NCBI GenBank assembly: GCA_016214855.1
Contig: JACRMT010000004.1
Location: 558,001-622,000 of the forward strand
Source: Nitrospirota bacterium
GTDB lineage: Bacteria; Nitrospirota; Thermodesulfovibrionia; Thermodesulfovibrionales; UBA6898
Direction of reading: 5' to 3'
Length of the DNA stretch: 64,000 nucleotides
Shown here in pieces: positions 29,406 to 37,320 of the stretch. Under the pieces are notes generated by a model that saw nothing but the letters and a program-made list of their open reading frames with translations, made no database searches and was not told the origin of the DNA. A program made the translations under genes and the position numbers. Positions within the stretch are counted from its first letter, which is position 1, and each line of letters begins with the position of its first letter.

Positions 29406-30623
29406 TTAATGTTTATGTCCGCCGCCGAGAGGTTTAACGCCCTTCAGCTGGGCCTCGGAATCGAGAAGAAAGATGGCCGATGATGCGATTTTATCGCCCT
29501 GCTTCAGCCCTGACAAGATCTCGATCAGGCCGTCAACCTTCAGCCCGGTCTTCACTTCCCTCGGTTCAAAATAGCCGTCGCCCTTGTCAACATATACGAC
29601 CTGCCGTGTGCCCGTGTCGAGTACTCCCTCCGTGGGTACGGCAAGTTTCTTCCCAAGCGGAATAGCGATCTCTACATTCGAAAACATCTGCGGCTTCAGC
29701 AGATTGCCGGGATTAGGCAGCGTAAACCTTACCTTTGCCGTTCTTGTTTCTGCTGAGAGCGCCGGATAGACATAATCTATTACAGCGTTCATCTCCCTGC
29801 CCGGAAGGTAGCTCAGGCTTATTCTTGCATGCTGACCCTGCTTTACGAGTGCCAGTTCGTTCTCATAGATCTCAGCCACGATCCAGACCGTGCTCAGGTC
29901 CGCAATATCAAACAGCTTCTCGCCAGGCATGACCCTCATTCCCCGGAAGGCCATTTTCTGCACCACAAAGCCGCTCGACGGACTGTACAGGGTCAGGGTC
30001 CTCAGCGGTTTACCGGTCTCTTCTATCGTCTTAATCTGATCATCCGATATGTCCCAGAACCGGAGACGCTGACGGGCAGCATCGACCAGTGAAGAAGCAT
30101 CCTTTGACAGCATAGCCTTCATATCGCTGCTTTTTTCGCCCGCCGTATTTTGACGCATCCATTTCAGGGCATTGATGAATTCCTGCTGGGTCGCAACAAG
30201 CTCGGGACTATAGATCTCTGCAAGAGGTTCACCTTTTTTGACAAAACGTCCACTGAAATCGACATGGAGCTTTTCGATCCACCCCTCAAACTTCGCATTG
30301 ATCGTCGAGATCTTCTTCTCGTCATACTCGATCCTGCCGGCTGTCCTGATTAGCTTCTGAAGCTGATGCACGGAGGCCTCCACCGTCTTCAGGCCGATCA
30401 TCTGCTGTTTATCAGCCGGTATCTCGACCGAAGGGGCTTCCTGCGCAGGCTCCTGCTGCCGGGGCTCTTCTGGCGTCTGCGGCTTCGCTGCATCATGTCC
30501 CTGGTGCTCTGCTGCTGGCTTTGGTTCCCCCTTCTTCGAACTGTTTCCGTTCCTGGCAGCATATACTACGGCAACGAGTGCCAGCACCGCGACAACAAGA
30601 CCGATCAGATATTGTTTCCTCAT
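29406..30623 (-). CDS. cusB: CusB-like periplasmic adaptor (membrane fusion protein)
   Basis: This 405-residue adaptor bridges CusA and CusC. It has an N-terminal membrane anchor (LIGLVVAVLALVAVVYA), a Lys/Pro/Gln-rich linker, a beta-barrel and lipoyl-type pair (INAKFEGWIEKLHVDFSGRFVKKGEPLAEIYSPELV, GFVVQKMAFRGMRVMPGEKLF) and a helical hairpin between them. The C-terminus HKH and the HQGHD in the linker add metal-binding residues. The start overlaps the cusC stop as ATGA. Confidence 0.9.
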   Translation of the reverse strand: MRKQYLIGLVVAVLALVAVVYAARNGNSSKKGEPKPAAEHQGHDAAKPQTPEEPRQQEPAQEAPSVEIPADKQQMIGLKTVEASVHQLQKLIRTAGRIEYDEKKISTINAKFEGWIEKLHVDFSGRFVKKGEPLAEIYSPELVATQQEFINALKWMRQNTAGEKSSDMKAMLSKDASSLVDAARQRLRFWDISDDQIKTIEETGKPLRTLTLYSPSSGFVVQKMAFRGMRVMPGEKLFDIADLSTVWIVAEIYENELALVKQGQHARISLSYLPGREMNAVIDYVYPALSAETRTAKVRFTLPNPGNLLKPQMFSNVEIAIPLGKKLAVPTEGVLDTGTRQVVYVDKGDGYFEPREVKTGLKVDGLIEILSGLKQGDKIASSAIFLLDSEAQLKGVKPLGGGHKH

Positions 30624-31885
30624 TGAACTATCCCCCCTGTTTCAACCATTCCGATCATCGCCTCGAATCTCGCTGAAGCCTTCTCATGTTCCGTGACCTG
30701 GACCCAATACAGTGTTTCGAAATCGATCAGCGCCTTCAGCCTGTTTATGACCGTAATCGCCTCTGTCTTCCCCGTGCTGTAGCCCGCAAGCGCTGCTTCA
30801 AAGTCCTGATAGGTCTTCGGAATAAGACCGCTCTTATAAAGATCCATCAGCCGTTCAGAGGTCGCAGACATGGAATACGTATCCCTGATGGAAGAAGCGG
30901 TCATGAGACGCGCTGCCTCAAGTTCTCTCTTTGCCTCCGCAAGCATGGCCTCTGCCTCAAGCACTGCCTGCTTCTGTTTAGTCCTGTAATAGAGCGGTAT
31001 ATTTACCGTAGTCGTCAGGCTCCACATATCCATGAACTGACCGCCTCCCCTGGTGAAATAGCTGCCCGCAACCGTAAAGTCAGGATAGTATTCTTTCTCC
31101 GCCATTTTTACTCTCGCCTCGGCAGCGGCCACCATCCGCTGTTTGACCCGTATCTCGGGAGAATGGTCATAGGCCTTATTAAGCAGTTCGTCAAGACTCC
31201 TGACCGGAAGTGATAACGTCTGTTCTGCAGGCCTGCCAAGAGGCCTGTTCACATCCCTTCCAACCGTGGTATTGAGCATCGCCTCCAGAGATTGGACCTT
31301 CTGCTTCTGCATCTCTTCTTTTTCGAGAAGCATGTATTTCTCGGTCTGCGCCATAAGGACTTCCTGCTGCATACCCATGCCGGAGGAATAGCGGGCCAGC
31401 GCGGCATCCTCAATGCGGGAAAAAAGAACGGTCCGCTCCCTGATGAGATCGATAGTTTTATGGGCAAGGAAGAGTTCGAAATAGAGTTCCCTGATCCGTG
31501 CGATGGTCTTCAGCCTTACTGCTTCATGAACTATCGATACCCCCTGCGCATCCTGCCTCGCCATCTCCTCTTTCAGAGACCGCTTGCCGGGAAAGGGAAA
31601 CATCTGGGACGCAGAGAACATCCACTGGGCATCCGGCTCCTTGCCAAATGTATACCGCTCCCATCCTTCATTCTGATACCCGAACATAACCATGGGATCA
31701 GGAAGACTCCCTGCCTGGGGTATGCGATACCGGGCTGCCTGAGCGCGTGCGTCAGACGCAAGGATCTCAGGACTATTCTTCAAGGCTTCCTGGATAAGGT
31801 CCTGAAGCTTCAGATCCTCAGCGAATGAAACGGAAGCGGCAACAAAAAGAATAAAAAGAGCGAGGAGAGACCGGACCCCCTTCAT
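30620..31885 (-). CDS. cusC: CusC/TolC-type outer membrane channel
   Basis: This 421-residue outer membrane efflux protein has two OEP repeats of long helices (for example IREVRARIRELYFELFLAHK-type heptads around residue 120, and AKRELEAARLMTASSIRDTY near 300). The start MKGVRSLLALFILFVAASVSFA at 31885 gives a clean signal peptide, while the frame extends to 31960 without need. No lipobox Cys is evident, unlike E. coli CusC. It is the first gene of the cus run and follows the UGA-containing PCYCGC gene in the same direction. Confidence 0.88.
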   Translation of the reverse strand: MKGVRSLLALFILFVAASVSFAEDLKLQDLIQEALKNSPEILASDARAQAARYRIPQAGSLPDPMVMFGYQNEGWERYTFGKEPDAQWMFSASQMFPFPGKRSLKEEMARQDAQGVSIVHEAVRLKTIARIRELYFELFLAHKTIDLIRERTVLFSRIEDAALARYSSGMGMQQEVLMAQTEKYMLLEKEEMQKQKVQSLEAMLNTTVGRDVNRPLGRPAEQTLSLPVRSLDELLNKAYDHSPEIRVKQRMVAAAEARVKMAEKEYYPDFTVAGSYFTRGGGQFMDMWSLTTTVNIPLYYRTKQKQAVLEAEAMLAEAKRELEAARLMTASSIRDTYSMSATSERLMDLYKSGLIPKTYQDFEAALAGYSTGKTEAITVINRLKALIDFETLYWVQVTEHEKASARFEAMIGMVETGGIVQ

Positions 31886-32000
31886 GCGATGTTTCGGGTT
31901 AGCATATCTGTCTGACACGCACGTTATCTCCCATCTATTAATTACCTTGCATCCACGCAACTATAATAGCTGCTGCTATCAATTTCTTCATGGTTGACAC

Positions 32001-32408
32001 CTATCGTTTAAATTGTTTCTCAACTGCTGCCTTGATTTCTTTTATTGTCATCCCTTTTTGATACAGCTCGAAGGCCATCAAGGCCTCCCCTAAACAAATA
32101 TCTCACACCGCGGCATGATTGTCAACGTAGCAGCTGAGCAGGCTCTTATGCCTGAATGTCGGAGACTCCTTGCACATGCAAAAACAATAGATACTGTCCA
32201 GGACCCACGGGATCTCTTTTGCAACCCTATACGCCTCTTTCACGCGAGCGTCTTTAAATTGTCCGGGATCGAGTGTTGCCCTGGTCTCACCTTTGCGCAG
32301 GGATTCATCCTTTGGAACCACCCCCTGCTTTTGCGCGGCCTCAGCGCCGGCAGAAACAATTAAAAGCAGCAACGGCAAAACGAGAAGTTTCAGTCCTGCT
32401 ATTTTCAT
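32001..32408 (-). CDS. PCYCGC-type exported protein, selenoprotein candidate with UGA at codon 102
   Basis: Reading a TGA at 32103-32105 as selenocysteine gives a 135-residue exported protein. It has a signal peptide (LLVLPLLLLIVSAGAEA), a YCFCMC triad (Cys75, 77, 79), HKSLLSCY (Cys93), then HAAV-U102-DIC105-LGEA and a helical end KGMTIKEIKAAVE. The layout matches the PCYCGC-motif family, whose C-terminal HAAxCxxC motif has Cys where UGA stands here. So the element is a UxxC, a typical Sec-for-Cys site. A hairpin starts 14 nt after the UGA. A strong AGGAGG site precedes the ATG. It lies among copper genes, so copper binding or thiol chemistry in the envelope is likely but inferred. A nonsense mutation is the alternative. 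Confidence 0.8.
32070..32088 (-). promoter_or_regulatory. Putative bacterial SECIS hairpin in the PCYCGC gene
   Basis: On the mRNA strand GGAGGCC pairs with GGCCUUC (one G-U) around a UUGAU loop, starting 14 nt after the in-frame UGA. Position and size are like the hairpin after the mvhD UGA at 1815-1831. Confidence 0.55.
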
Positions 32409-32519
32409 ATTTACTCACCTCCTTAATTATGGCAGTTGAATCATAAATAATAAAGTTGAAGTAATTATGAACGTCATGTCTAAGTCAAAGTTTTGCCCGC
32501 AGCTAAAGGCTAAGGCTGT

Positions 32520-33323
32520 TCACTTCGCTTGGAATGTAAACTCATCATCGAGTTTGACCTTATTCCCGCTTTCAATAATGATGTTCGTCCTGATCATATA
32601 CGTCCCTTTAAGCTTCAGACTTATATCAGCGCCATAACCACCATACATGCCCATGGTCATTGTCCTGAAATCCTTTCCATCGGGACCTGTCAACTGGAAC
32701 GCAACCTCGCCGGGCACAATCTTTCCATCAGGTTTCTGGATGTAGACCATGAGATGATTTGTCTGCTCAGGGACCTTTTTCATGCCCATGACCGAATGAC
32801 CCTCCATCTTCCTCATCATTTCGTTTCGTTCAGACAAATCCAGAAGGTGATACATCAGGGTGTACCCCTTGAGGTCTGCCTGGCGAATATGTTTGCCGGG
32901 CCGCGCCGGTAATTGCCCTGTTCCTGCTGTTACTTTAAGACTCTTGACATAATTAACAAGATGCCACCGTATGTCGCTTGTCAGTTCCTTTCCAAATCCC
33001 TTCATCAGCGTACCTTTGGCACCATCCGTTATCACATGAAATATCTCCCCGTCTGTATCCCCATGAATGACTATATCGTCCGTAAGGTTCAGGTTTCCCT
33101 CTCCCTTGCCTCCCTCTCCATGGCAGCCGACGCAATGCTTTTCATAAAATTCAGCCCCCTTCTTAATCGACTGCTCAGTCACAGGCACAGGATTTTTTAC
33201 TTTTGCATACTGCTTGTGTTTATGCGGATGCGGCTGGTGCGTATGTTCGGATGCAAGAACATATTCTACGAAAAAAACCAGCCCAAACAGTGAGAATAAG
33301 AATACGACTAATATCTTCATCAT
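32520..33323 (-). CDS. Cytochrome c with C-terminal metal-binding-like beta domain
   Basis: This 267-residue exported protein has a signal peptide, a His cluster directly after it (HTHQPHPHKHK), then one heme site CVGCH near residue 64 within a class I cytochrome c domain. The axial Met candidates are in GTLMKGFGKEL. The last 120 residues form a separate beta-rich domain containing a Met/His stretch (MMRKMEGHSVMGMKK) and a YtkA/FixH-like ending. The ATG at 33323 follows a GGAGG site seven bases upstream. It sits in the copper locus and may oxidise or sense copper; the function is inferred. Confidence 0.78.
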   Translation of the reverse strand: MMKILVVFLFSLFGLVFFVEYVLASEHTHQPHPHKHKQYAKVKNPVPVTEQSIKKGAEFYEKHCVGCHGEGGKGEGNLNLTDDIVIHGDTDGEIFHVITDGAKGTLMKGFGKELTSDIRWHLVNYVKSLKVTAGTGQLPARPGKHIRQADLKGYTLMYHLLDLSERNEMMRKMEGHSVMGMKKVPEQTNHLMVYIQKPDGKIVPGEVAFQLTGPDGKDFRTMTMGMYGGYGADISLKLKGTYMIRTNIIIESGNKVKLDDEFTFQAK

Positions 33324-33345
33324 GGTCTTGCCTCCAGTCAATACA

Positions 33346-33370
33346 GGGAGCAGCCTTCAAAGCTGCTCCC
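33346..33370 (-). terminator. Strong hairpin after the lipoprotein gene, weak terminator candidate
   Basis: GGGAGCAGC and GCTGCTCCC pair perfectly around a seven-base loop downstream of the lipoprotein gene. No U-run follows on the minus strand, so it may be a stability or partial terminator element. Confidence 0.45.
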
Positions 33371-33396
33371 GCTCAGGCTTGCACAATGCGAATTAT

Positions 33397-34329
33397 TTAC
33401 TGAATTCTGCCGTTTGAGTTCCTTAGTTTATCCATGAGAGCCTGCATGTCCTGGACTGTCAGACCAGAATGGTTCTGACCGGACTGCATAAAGGCCTGCA
33501 TGCTATCCGCCAATTCTGAACTGCCTGCATTAGACTGCATCATATTGCCTGCCATCATGCCTCCTCCCATCGGAATCTGTGTTCCGCCCATTATCCCGTT
33601 CATACGTCCATCGGATGCATCGTTCATCATGACAGTGACCATCCCTGAGGAATTGGGCATACCAATAGCCTTTGCATACTGCGACATGGCGGCTATGCTC
33701 ATTCCGTAGTTCCTTTGGTCTTGCGTGGAAACAGGCCCCGAGCCATTTGTCAGCGGATCCATAGGACGTGTATGAAGGATATCGCTCACCCCGAAGTATT
33801 GTCCCATTAAATTGTTAGCCTGAGCAATGTTGGCCTGGGTCATCCCTCCCGTCATATTCTGTGCCATCAGTTGAGCCATTGAAGTAAGAGGAGTCATATG
33901 AATATTTGTCACGCTCTCTCCGGCTGCCATGGAAGGCACCACGGTTGTCATCATATCGCCGGCACCCATCATGGTTGTAATTCCGGTTGCCTCATCAATG
34001 TAGCTCCCGCCGGCCATCTGCAGCATAAACGAGCCCGAATGGTTGCCGACAGTCATCGAAAAATTACCCTGCGTGTCCGTCATGGCAGTGCCTATCTGTC
34101 CGCCTTTTGTTCCGTCGGAATTTATGCTAAAAGCCATAACTGCTGCGCCCGACACAGGCCCCTTGATCGCGGTCCCGCTGACAGTTCCGGTCTCCGGCGT
34201 GGCAGTCACGGAAGTTCCTCCGCCTCCGCCGCCGCATCCAACCAACATCGTGAGAGCTATCGTCAAAAGAATCAGTGTCAAATACCCTGCTGTAATTCTG
34301 TGTTTTTTCATTCTAAACCTCTTTTTCAT
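33397..34329 (-). CDS. Methionine-rich lipoprotein
   Basis: This protein of about 310 residues has a signal peptide with lipobox LVGC near residue 31, followed by a poly-Gly linker. The N-terminal part (GTVSGTAIKGPVSGAAVMAF...) looks like a carboxypeptidase-regulatory/beta-sandwich domain. The rest is unusually Met-rich, with MTGGMTQ, MNGIMGGTQ and MGGGMMAGNMMQ clusters that could bind Cu(I) by thioether sulfur. ATG codons at 34329 and 34311 both have usable ribosome-binding sites. No enzyme motif is seen. The copper locus suggests metal buffering at the outer membrane. Confidence 0.7.
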   Translation of the reverse strand: MKKRFRMKKHRITAGYLTLILLTIALTMLVGCGGGGGGTSVTATPETGTVSGTAIKGPVSGAAVMAFSINSDGTKGGQIGTAMTDTQGNFSMTVGNHSGSFMLQMAGGSYIDEATGITTMMGAGDMMTTVVPSMAAGESVTNIHMTPLTSMAQLMAQNMTGGMTQANIAQANNLMGQYFGVSDILHTRPMDPLTNGSGPVSTQDQRNYGMSIAAMSQYAKAIGMPNSSGMVTVMMNDASDGRMNGIMGGTQIPMGGGMMAGNMMQSNAGSSELADSMQAFMQSGQNHSGLTVQDMQALMDKLRNSNGRIQ

Positions 34330-34393
34330 CTTTTCTTGTCTCCTTCATATTGAAGATAGTTTTAGGCTGTCTCGCGTTTTTCATATAGCCCTC

Positions 34394-34762
34394 CTAATGT
34401 TTATTCGGCTCTGCTTTTTTGGGCTCTTTGCCCTCAACTTCTTTCGACTGTGTCCCGCTCATGTCAGAACCCGTTCCCGTAATACAGCCATATGCTTTTT
34501 TCATCTGATCCATCATCTCCATTTGGGATGCCTCTGTTGCCGTCTTGGGATCTTTCATGTGTACTTCATGAAGGTCTATCGCTTTTTTGAGCCACTGCTC
34601 AGCACAGGCAAGTTTGGCCTGCGGATCGCCATTACCCGTCATCATACCCATGCCCATCTTTCCTTTCTGCTCTCCCATCATGCTCTCCATTATCGCAAAA
34701 CTGCTTGAAACAAATAGCATAACCAGAAACAAACTACAGAGACCTACGCCTGTTCTTTTCAT
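34394..34762 (-). CDS. Small Met-rich exported protein
   Basis: The product has 122 residues from the ATG at 34762, which has a perfect AGGAGG site. A signal peptide (VGLCSLFLVMLFVSSSFA) is followed by MESMMGEQKGKMGMGMMTG, a Met/Gly cluster, then a helical region with a Cys at each end (LACAEQW ... AYGCITG), which may form a disulfide. The C-terminus is Lys/Glu-rich. The family is unrecognised; a periplasmic copper chaperone is a reasonable guess from composition and neighbours only. Confidence 0.68.
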   Translation of the reverse strand: MKRTGVGLCSLFLVMLFVSSSFAIMESMMGEQKGKMGMGMMTGNGDPQAKLACAEQWLKKAIDLHEVHMKDPKTATEASQMEMMDQMKKAYGCITGTGSDMSGTQSKEVEGKEPKKAEPNKH

Positions 34763-34816
34763 GTTAATCCTCCTTTTTTTATGGCAGCCCACCACGATGG
34801 CCGCTTATTTCTGGCA

Positions 34817-35656
34817 TCAATAATCCGCCGGCCTGAGATTTTCTATTGAGCCCGGATCATTTTTCGGCTCTGCCAGGACGTTCAGAACAAATTCAACCTT
34901 TCTGACAACGCCCTTATGCCGGAACTCTGCGAATACGGAATGGAGTCCGGGCCGCATAAATACGATGCTCACCGGCACTTCAGGTCCGCCGAGGTTCTGC
35001 TTTGGCGTTATATACAGGAATTCTTTGAGGTCTTCATCCCACGCTGCAACGTGCATATCGAAACCGTCCACTTTTTCAATACTGGTTACCGGCGCTCCCT
35101 TATAGCTTATGTCATACAGAAGTGTCACAACATGCTCGGCATAAGCCTTCCTGGGGACAAGTCTGACTTTTATCTGATAATCTTCATCTCCGGGAATCGT
35201 TACGCGCCCGGAACCCTTCCCGTCTCCGGAAATCTTGATATCTTTTCTGAGATCAACCCACCCTTTTGAAGACTGAAAAACAATCTCAATGCGATATCTG
35301 CCCGCCTTAGGCGCCTGATATGAAAAAAGATAGTTACCATCAGCTTTTTCAGGAATGATATGCGCATATTCATGAAGATCGTGATCCGTGATAAATACAT
35401 GAGGACTGATTATCTCCTCTCTCTCTTTCGATGCAAGGGAAAACCTGAACTCATTTCCCTTACACGCGGTCGCGCTGCTCGTCTCCAGCATGAAATCATA
35501 TCCCCGCGGATTTATCTTTACGGGCCAGATATAGGGTTTTTCATTATGCGTATCGGGCACGATAAGCACTTCCTTGTCGAGATCAAGCTCTGCATAGGCA
35601 CAGGGTACCAGCATGAAAAATAACAGTCCCATCACAAAAAATCTTCTCGTTCTCAT
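34817..35656 (-). CDS. Exported beta-sandwich protein of the copper locus, function unknown
   Basis: This 279-residue protein has a signal peptide (FFVMGLLFFMLVPCAYA) and two similar beta-rich halves. The first includes FITDHDLHEYAHIIPE with three His and Asp residues, the second FDMHVAAWDEDLKEFLYITPK. Both recall cupredoxin-like or FixH/YtkA-like domains where such residues bind metal. It is the third gene of a run coupled by four-base overlaps with the two genes upstream, so the three products probably act together. Confidence 0.7.
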   Translation of the reverse strand: MRTRRFFVMGLLFFMLVPCAYAELDLDKEVLIVPDTHNEKPYIWPVKINPRGYDFMLETSSATACKGNEFRFSLASKEREEIISPHVFITDHDLHEYAHIIPEKADGNYLFSYQAPKAGRYRIEIVFQSSKGWVDLRKDIKISGDGKGSGRVTIPGDEDYQIKVRLVPRKAYAEHVVTLLYDISYKGAPVTSIEKVDGFDMHVAAWDEDLKEFLYITPKQNLGGPEVPVSIVFMRPGLHSVFAEFRHKGVVRKVEFVLNVLAEPKNDPGSIENLRPADY

Positions 35657-36333
35657 GAATTACCGAGAAAATTGAGTTTATGCCCGGTCTCAAGTTTCAG
35701 AAGGCTTCGTTGACGGATGATCCATACCGCGGTCAGGCCGCTCAGCACGATAACGGCGAAAACGAATATCATGCTGTAGAACCTGGCCTTTGATGCGGCT
35801 ATGTATGAGAGGGTTCCTCCATACACGAGGGGTTCAGCATAGCGTTTCCCTGCAAGCGAAGAGACGGCAATCGTAAAAAAAAAATCACCGGGAACGGTAA
35901 GAGGATATTCAACAGCGTATACACCAGCCTTCTGCCGGGGCTTAAGCTTTTTGAAGGTGCTTAAGTCAAGAGAGTCGCCCATCTGGACCGGTTCTCCGAA
36001 ATCGAGTCCGCCTCCTTCACTGCCACTTTCTGGTGTGGCACTGGGCATCACGTGCCCTGCATGGGCCGATGCCGGACCGTCTTTGTCGATCCTCACATAT
36101 ATTTCAGCGTCAAGAACCGGGCTGTTGCTCACGAAATCGCTCAGTGTTATGACTGCCTGTGGGGTCTTGTTTTTTGCATAGTTCACGGGTTCCAGGGCAA
36201 ACTGCACCTTGAGAGTCCCAAGACGGAATTCAGGTGTAGAAACGGATTCACCATGGCCTTCACCGGCGTTCGATATTCCGCTGAAAATCAGGAGAATCGC
36301 TAAAACGGCAAATATATGGATATTTCTTTTCAT
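35653..36333 (-). CDS. FixH/YtkA-like exported protein with C-terminal membrane helix
   Basis: This 226-residue protein has a signal peptide (IFAVLAILLIFSGISNA), a central beta-sandwich (VQFALEPVNYAKNKTPQAVI ... PGDFFFTIAVSS) and a C-terminal membrane segment (FYSMIFVFAVIVLSGLTAVWII). A His/Met/Gly insertion (SAHAGHVMPSATPES) lies between strands. Its start and stop overlap the neighbours by four bases on both sides. It could anchor the preceding and following periplasmic proteins to the inner membrane; this is inference. Confidence 0.68.
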   Translation of the reverse strand: MKRNIHIFAVLAILLIFSGISNAGEGHGESVSTPEFRLGTLKVQFALEPVNYAKNKTPQAVITLSDFVSNSPVLDAEIYVRIDKDGPASAHAGHVMPSATPESGSEGGGLDFGEPVQMGDSLDLSTFKKLKPRQKAGVYAVEYPLTVPGDFFFTIAVSSLAGKRYAEPLVYGGTLSYIAASKARFYSMIFVFAVIVLSGLTAVWIIRQRSLLKLETGHKLNFLGNS

Positions 36334-36908
36334 TTTTTCCTGAACATCTCATTGATAATGAAAAGCCCTCTCCTCGCGCCGCTGGCTATCGCCTGTGCTG
36401 CTTTATCCGTGCCTTCAGGCGCTTTAATATCACTGCCGGTTTTGAACAGGTCAGACGCTTTTTTCCCCTCGAACTGCTTAAGGAATGTGGGATCAGTGAC
36501 TTTTGATGATTCTTTATTCTCAAAAATCAGAACCTTTGCAAGATCGCCCTTGCCACTAACCACCACACCCATCTCAATCTTTCCACCGTCGCCCTGGGCA
36601 TCAACGAACATAATGGCCCCTGCCTTGCGAACAGCAGCATCAGGCGTATTTCGCACAACCGCGAGATAGATCGAGGGTTTCAGATCCTCGTCAGGGAGCT
36701 TCACCCCCAAAGCCTTCTCAATATTCGCCCGCTGCTCATCAGACACATACAGATTTTTCTGTTCAAAAGAGACTGCCTGAGGAAAAAGGACTTTCAATTT
36801 ATCACCGGGCCATACAAGATCATGGGAATACGAACTGCCCGCAATAAGGCCTGTAAAAACCAATAAACTAACCGCAGCTGTAATTGTTCTCATTAGGGTC
36901 ATGGACAT
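36330..36908 (-). CDS. FMN-binding-domain-like exported protein
   Basis: The product has 192 residues with a signal peptide (ITAAVSLLVFTGLIAGSSYS). The rest resembles FMN-binding domains of the NqrC/RnfG type: LKVLFPQAVSFEQKN, AGAIMFVDAQGDGGKIEMGVVVSG and a final AQAIASGARRGL segment. The covalent flavin Thr/Ser of the SGAT motif is not clearly kept (SGAR here), so flavin attachment is doubtful. An alternative ATG is at 36893. It is first in the three-gene overlapping run. Confidence 0.68.
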   Translation of the reverse strand: MSMTLMRTITAAVSLLVFTGLIAGSSYSHDLVWPGDKLKVLFPQAVSFEQKNLYVSDEQRANIEKALGVKLPDEDLKPSIYLAVVRNTPDAAVRKAGAIMFVDAQGDGGKIEMGVVVSGKGDLAKVLIFENKESSKVTDPTFLKQFEGKKASDLFKTGSDIKAPEGTDKAAQAIASGARRGLFIINEMFRKK

Positions 36909-37010
36909 TATCCTCTTGCTGTTTTCTTGACTTTTATCTTACAACCGAACAGTGAAGATTCTTTGAAGGATTTTTGAAGAGATCGTGAACGAAAACGCTC
37001 TGCCTGCGCT

Positions 37011-37187
37011 CTAACTGAGACGGGCAGCGCCAAAAATGCTCTGACTGCTCCCTTTCTGGAGCGCATACCAGTCGCTGCCACGCTTCAGCGTTCGCAATAC
37101 CTCGTAAGGCTCCTCGTCTGTCCAGTCTGACAAAAGCAATACGTAATCGTGTGCAGTGGATTGTGAATCTTCAACAGGTTCGATCAT
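37011..37187 (-). pseudogene. Multicopper oxidase fragment
   Basis: The 58-codon frame MIEPVEDSQSTAHDYVLLLS then SDWTDEEPYEVLRTLKRGSD and SSQSIFGAARLS matches the SDWTDEDPHEVMRTLKRGSD region of the multicopper oxidase at 39882. It lacks all copper-ligand regions before and after. It sits in the 412-base gap between the FMN-binding-like gene and the P-type ATPase, so a second oxidase was probably lost here. Nothing else was seen in that gap. Confidence 0.78.
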
Positions 37188-37320
37188 GGTTTATTCGAAA
37201 GTTGCGGCCATCCCTGACTCAGGAACAACGACAATGAGGAAAATATACATAGTGCAAAAAGAAGCTCGACACCAGGAACAGTGTTCGGCCACTTTATTTT
37301 GTTGTCGCAATAGATTATTT

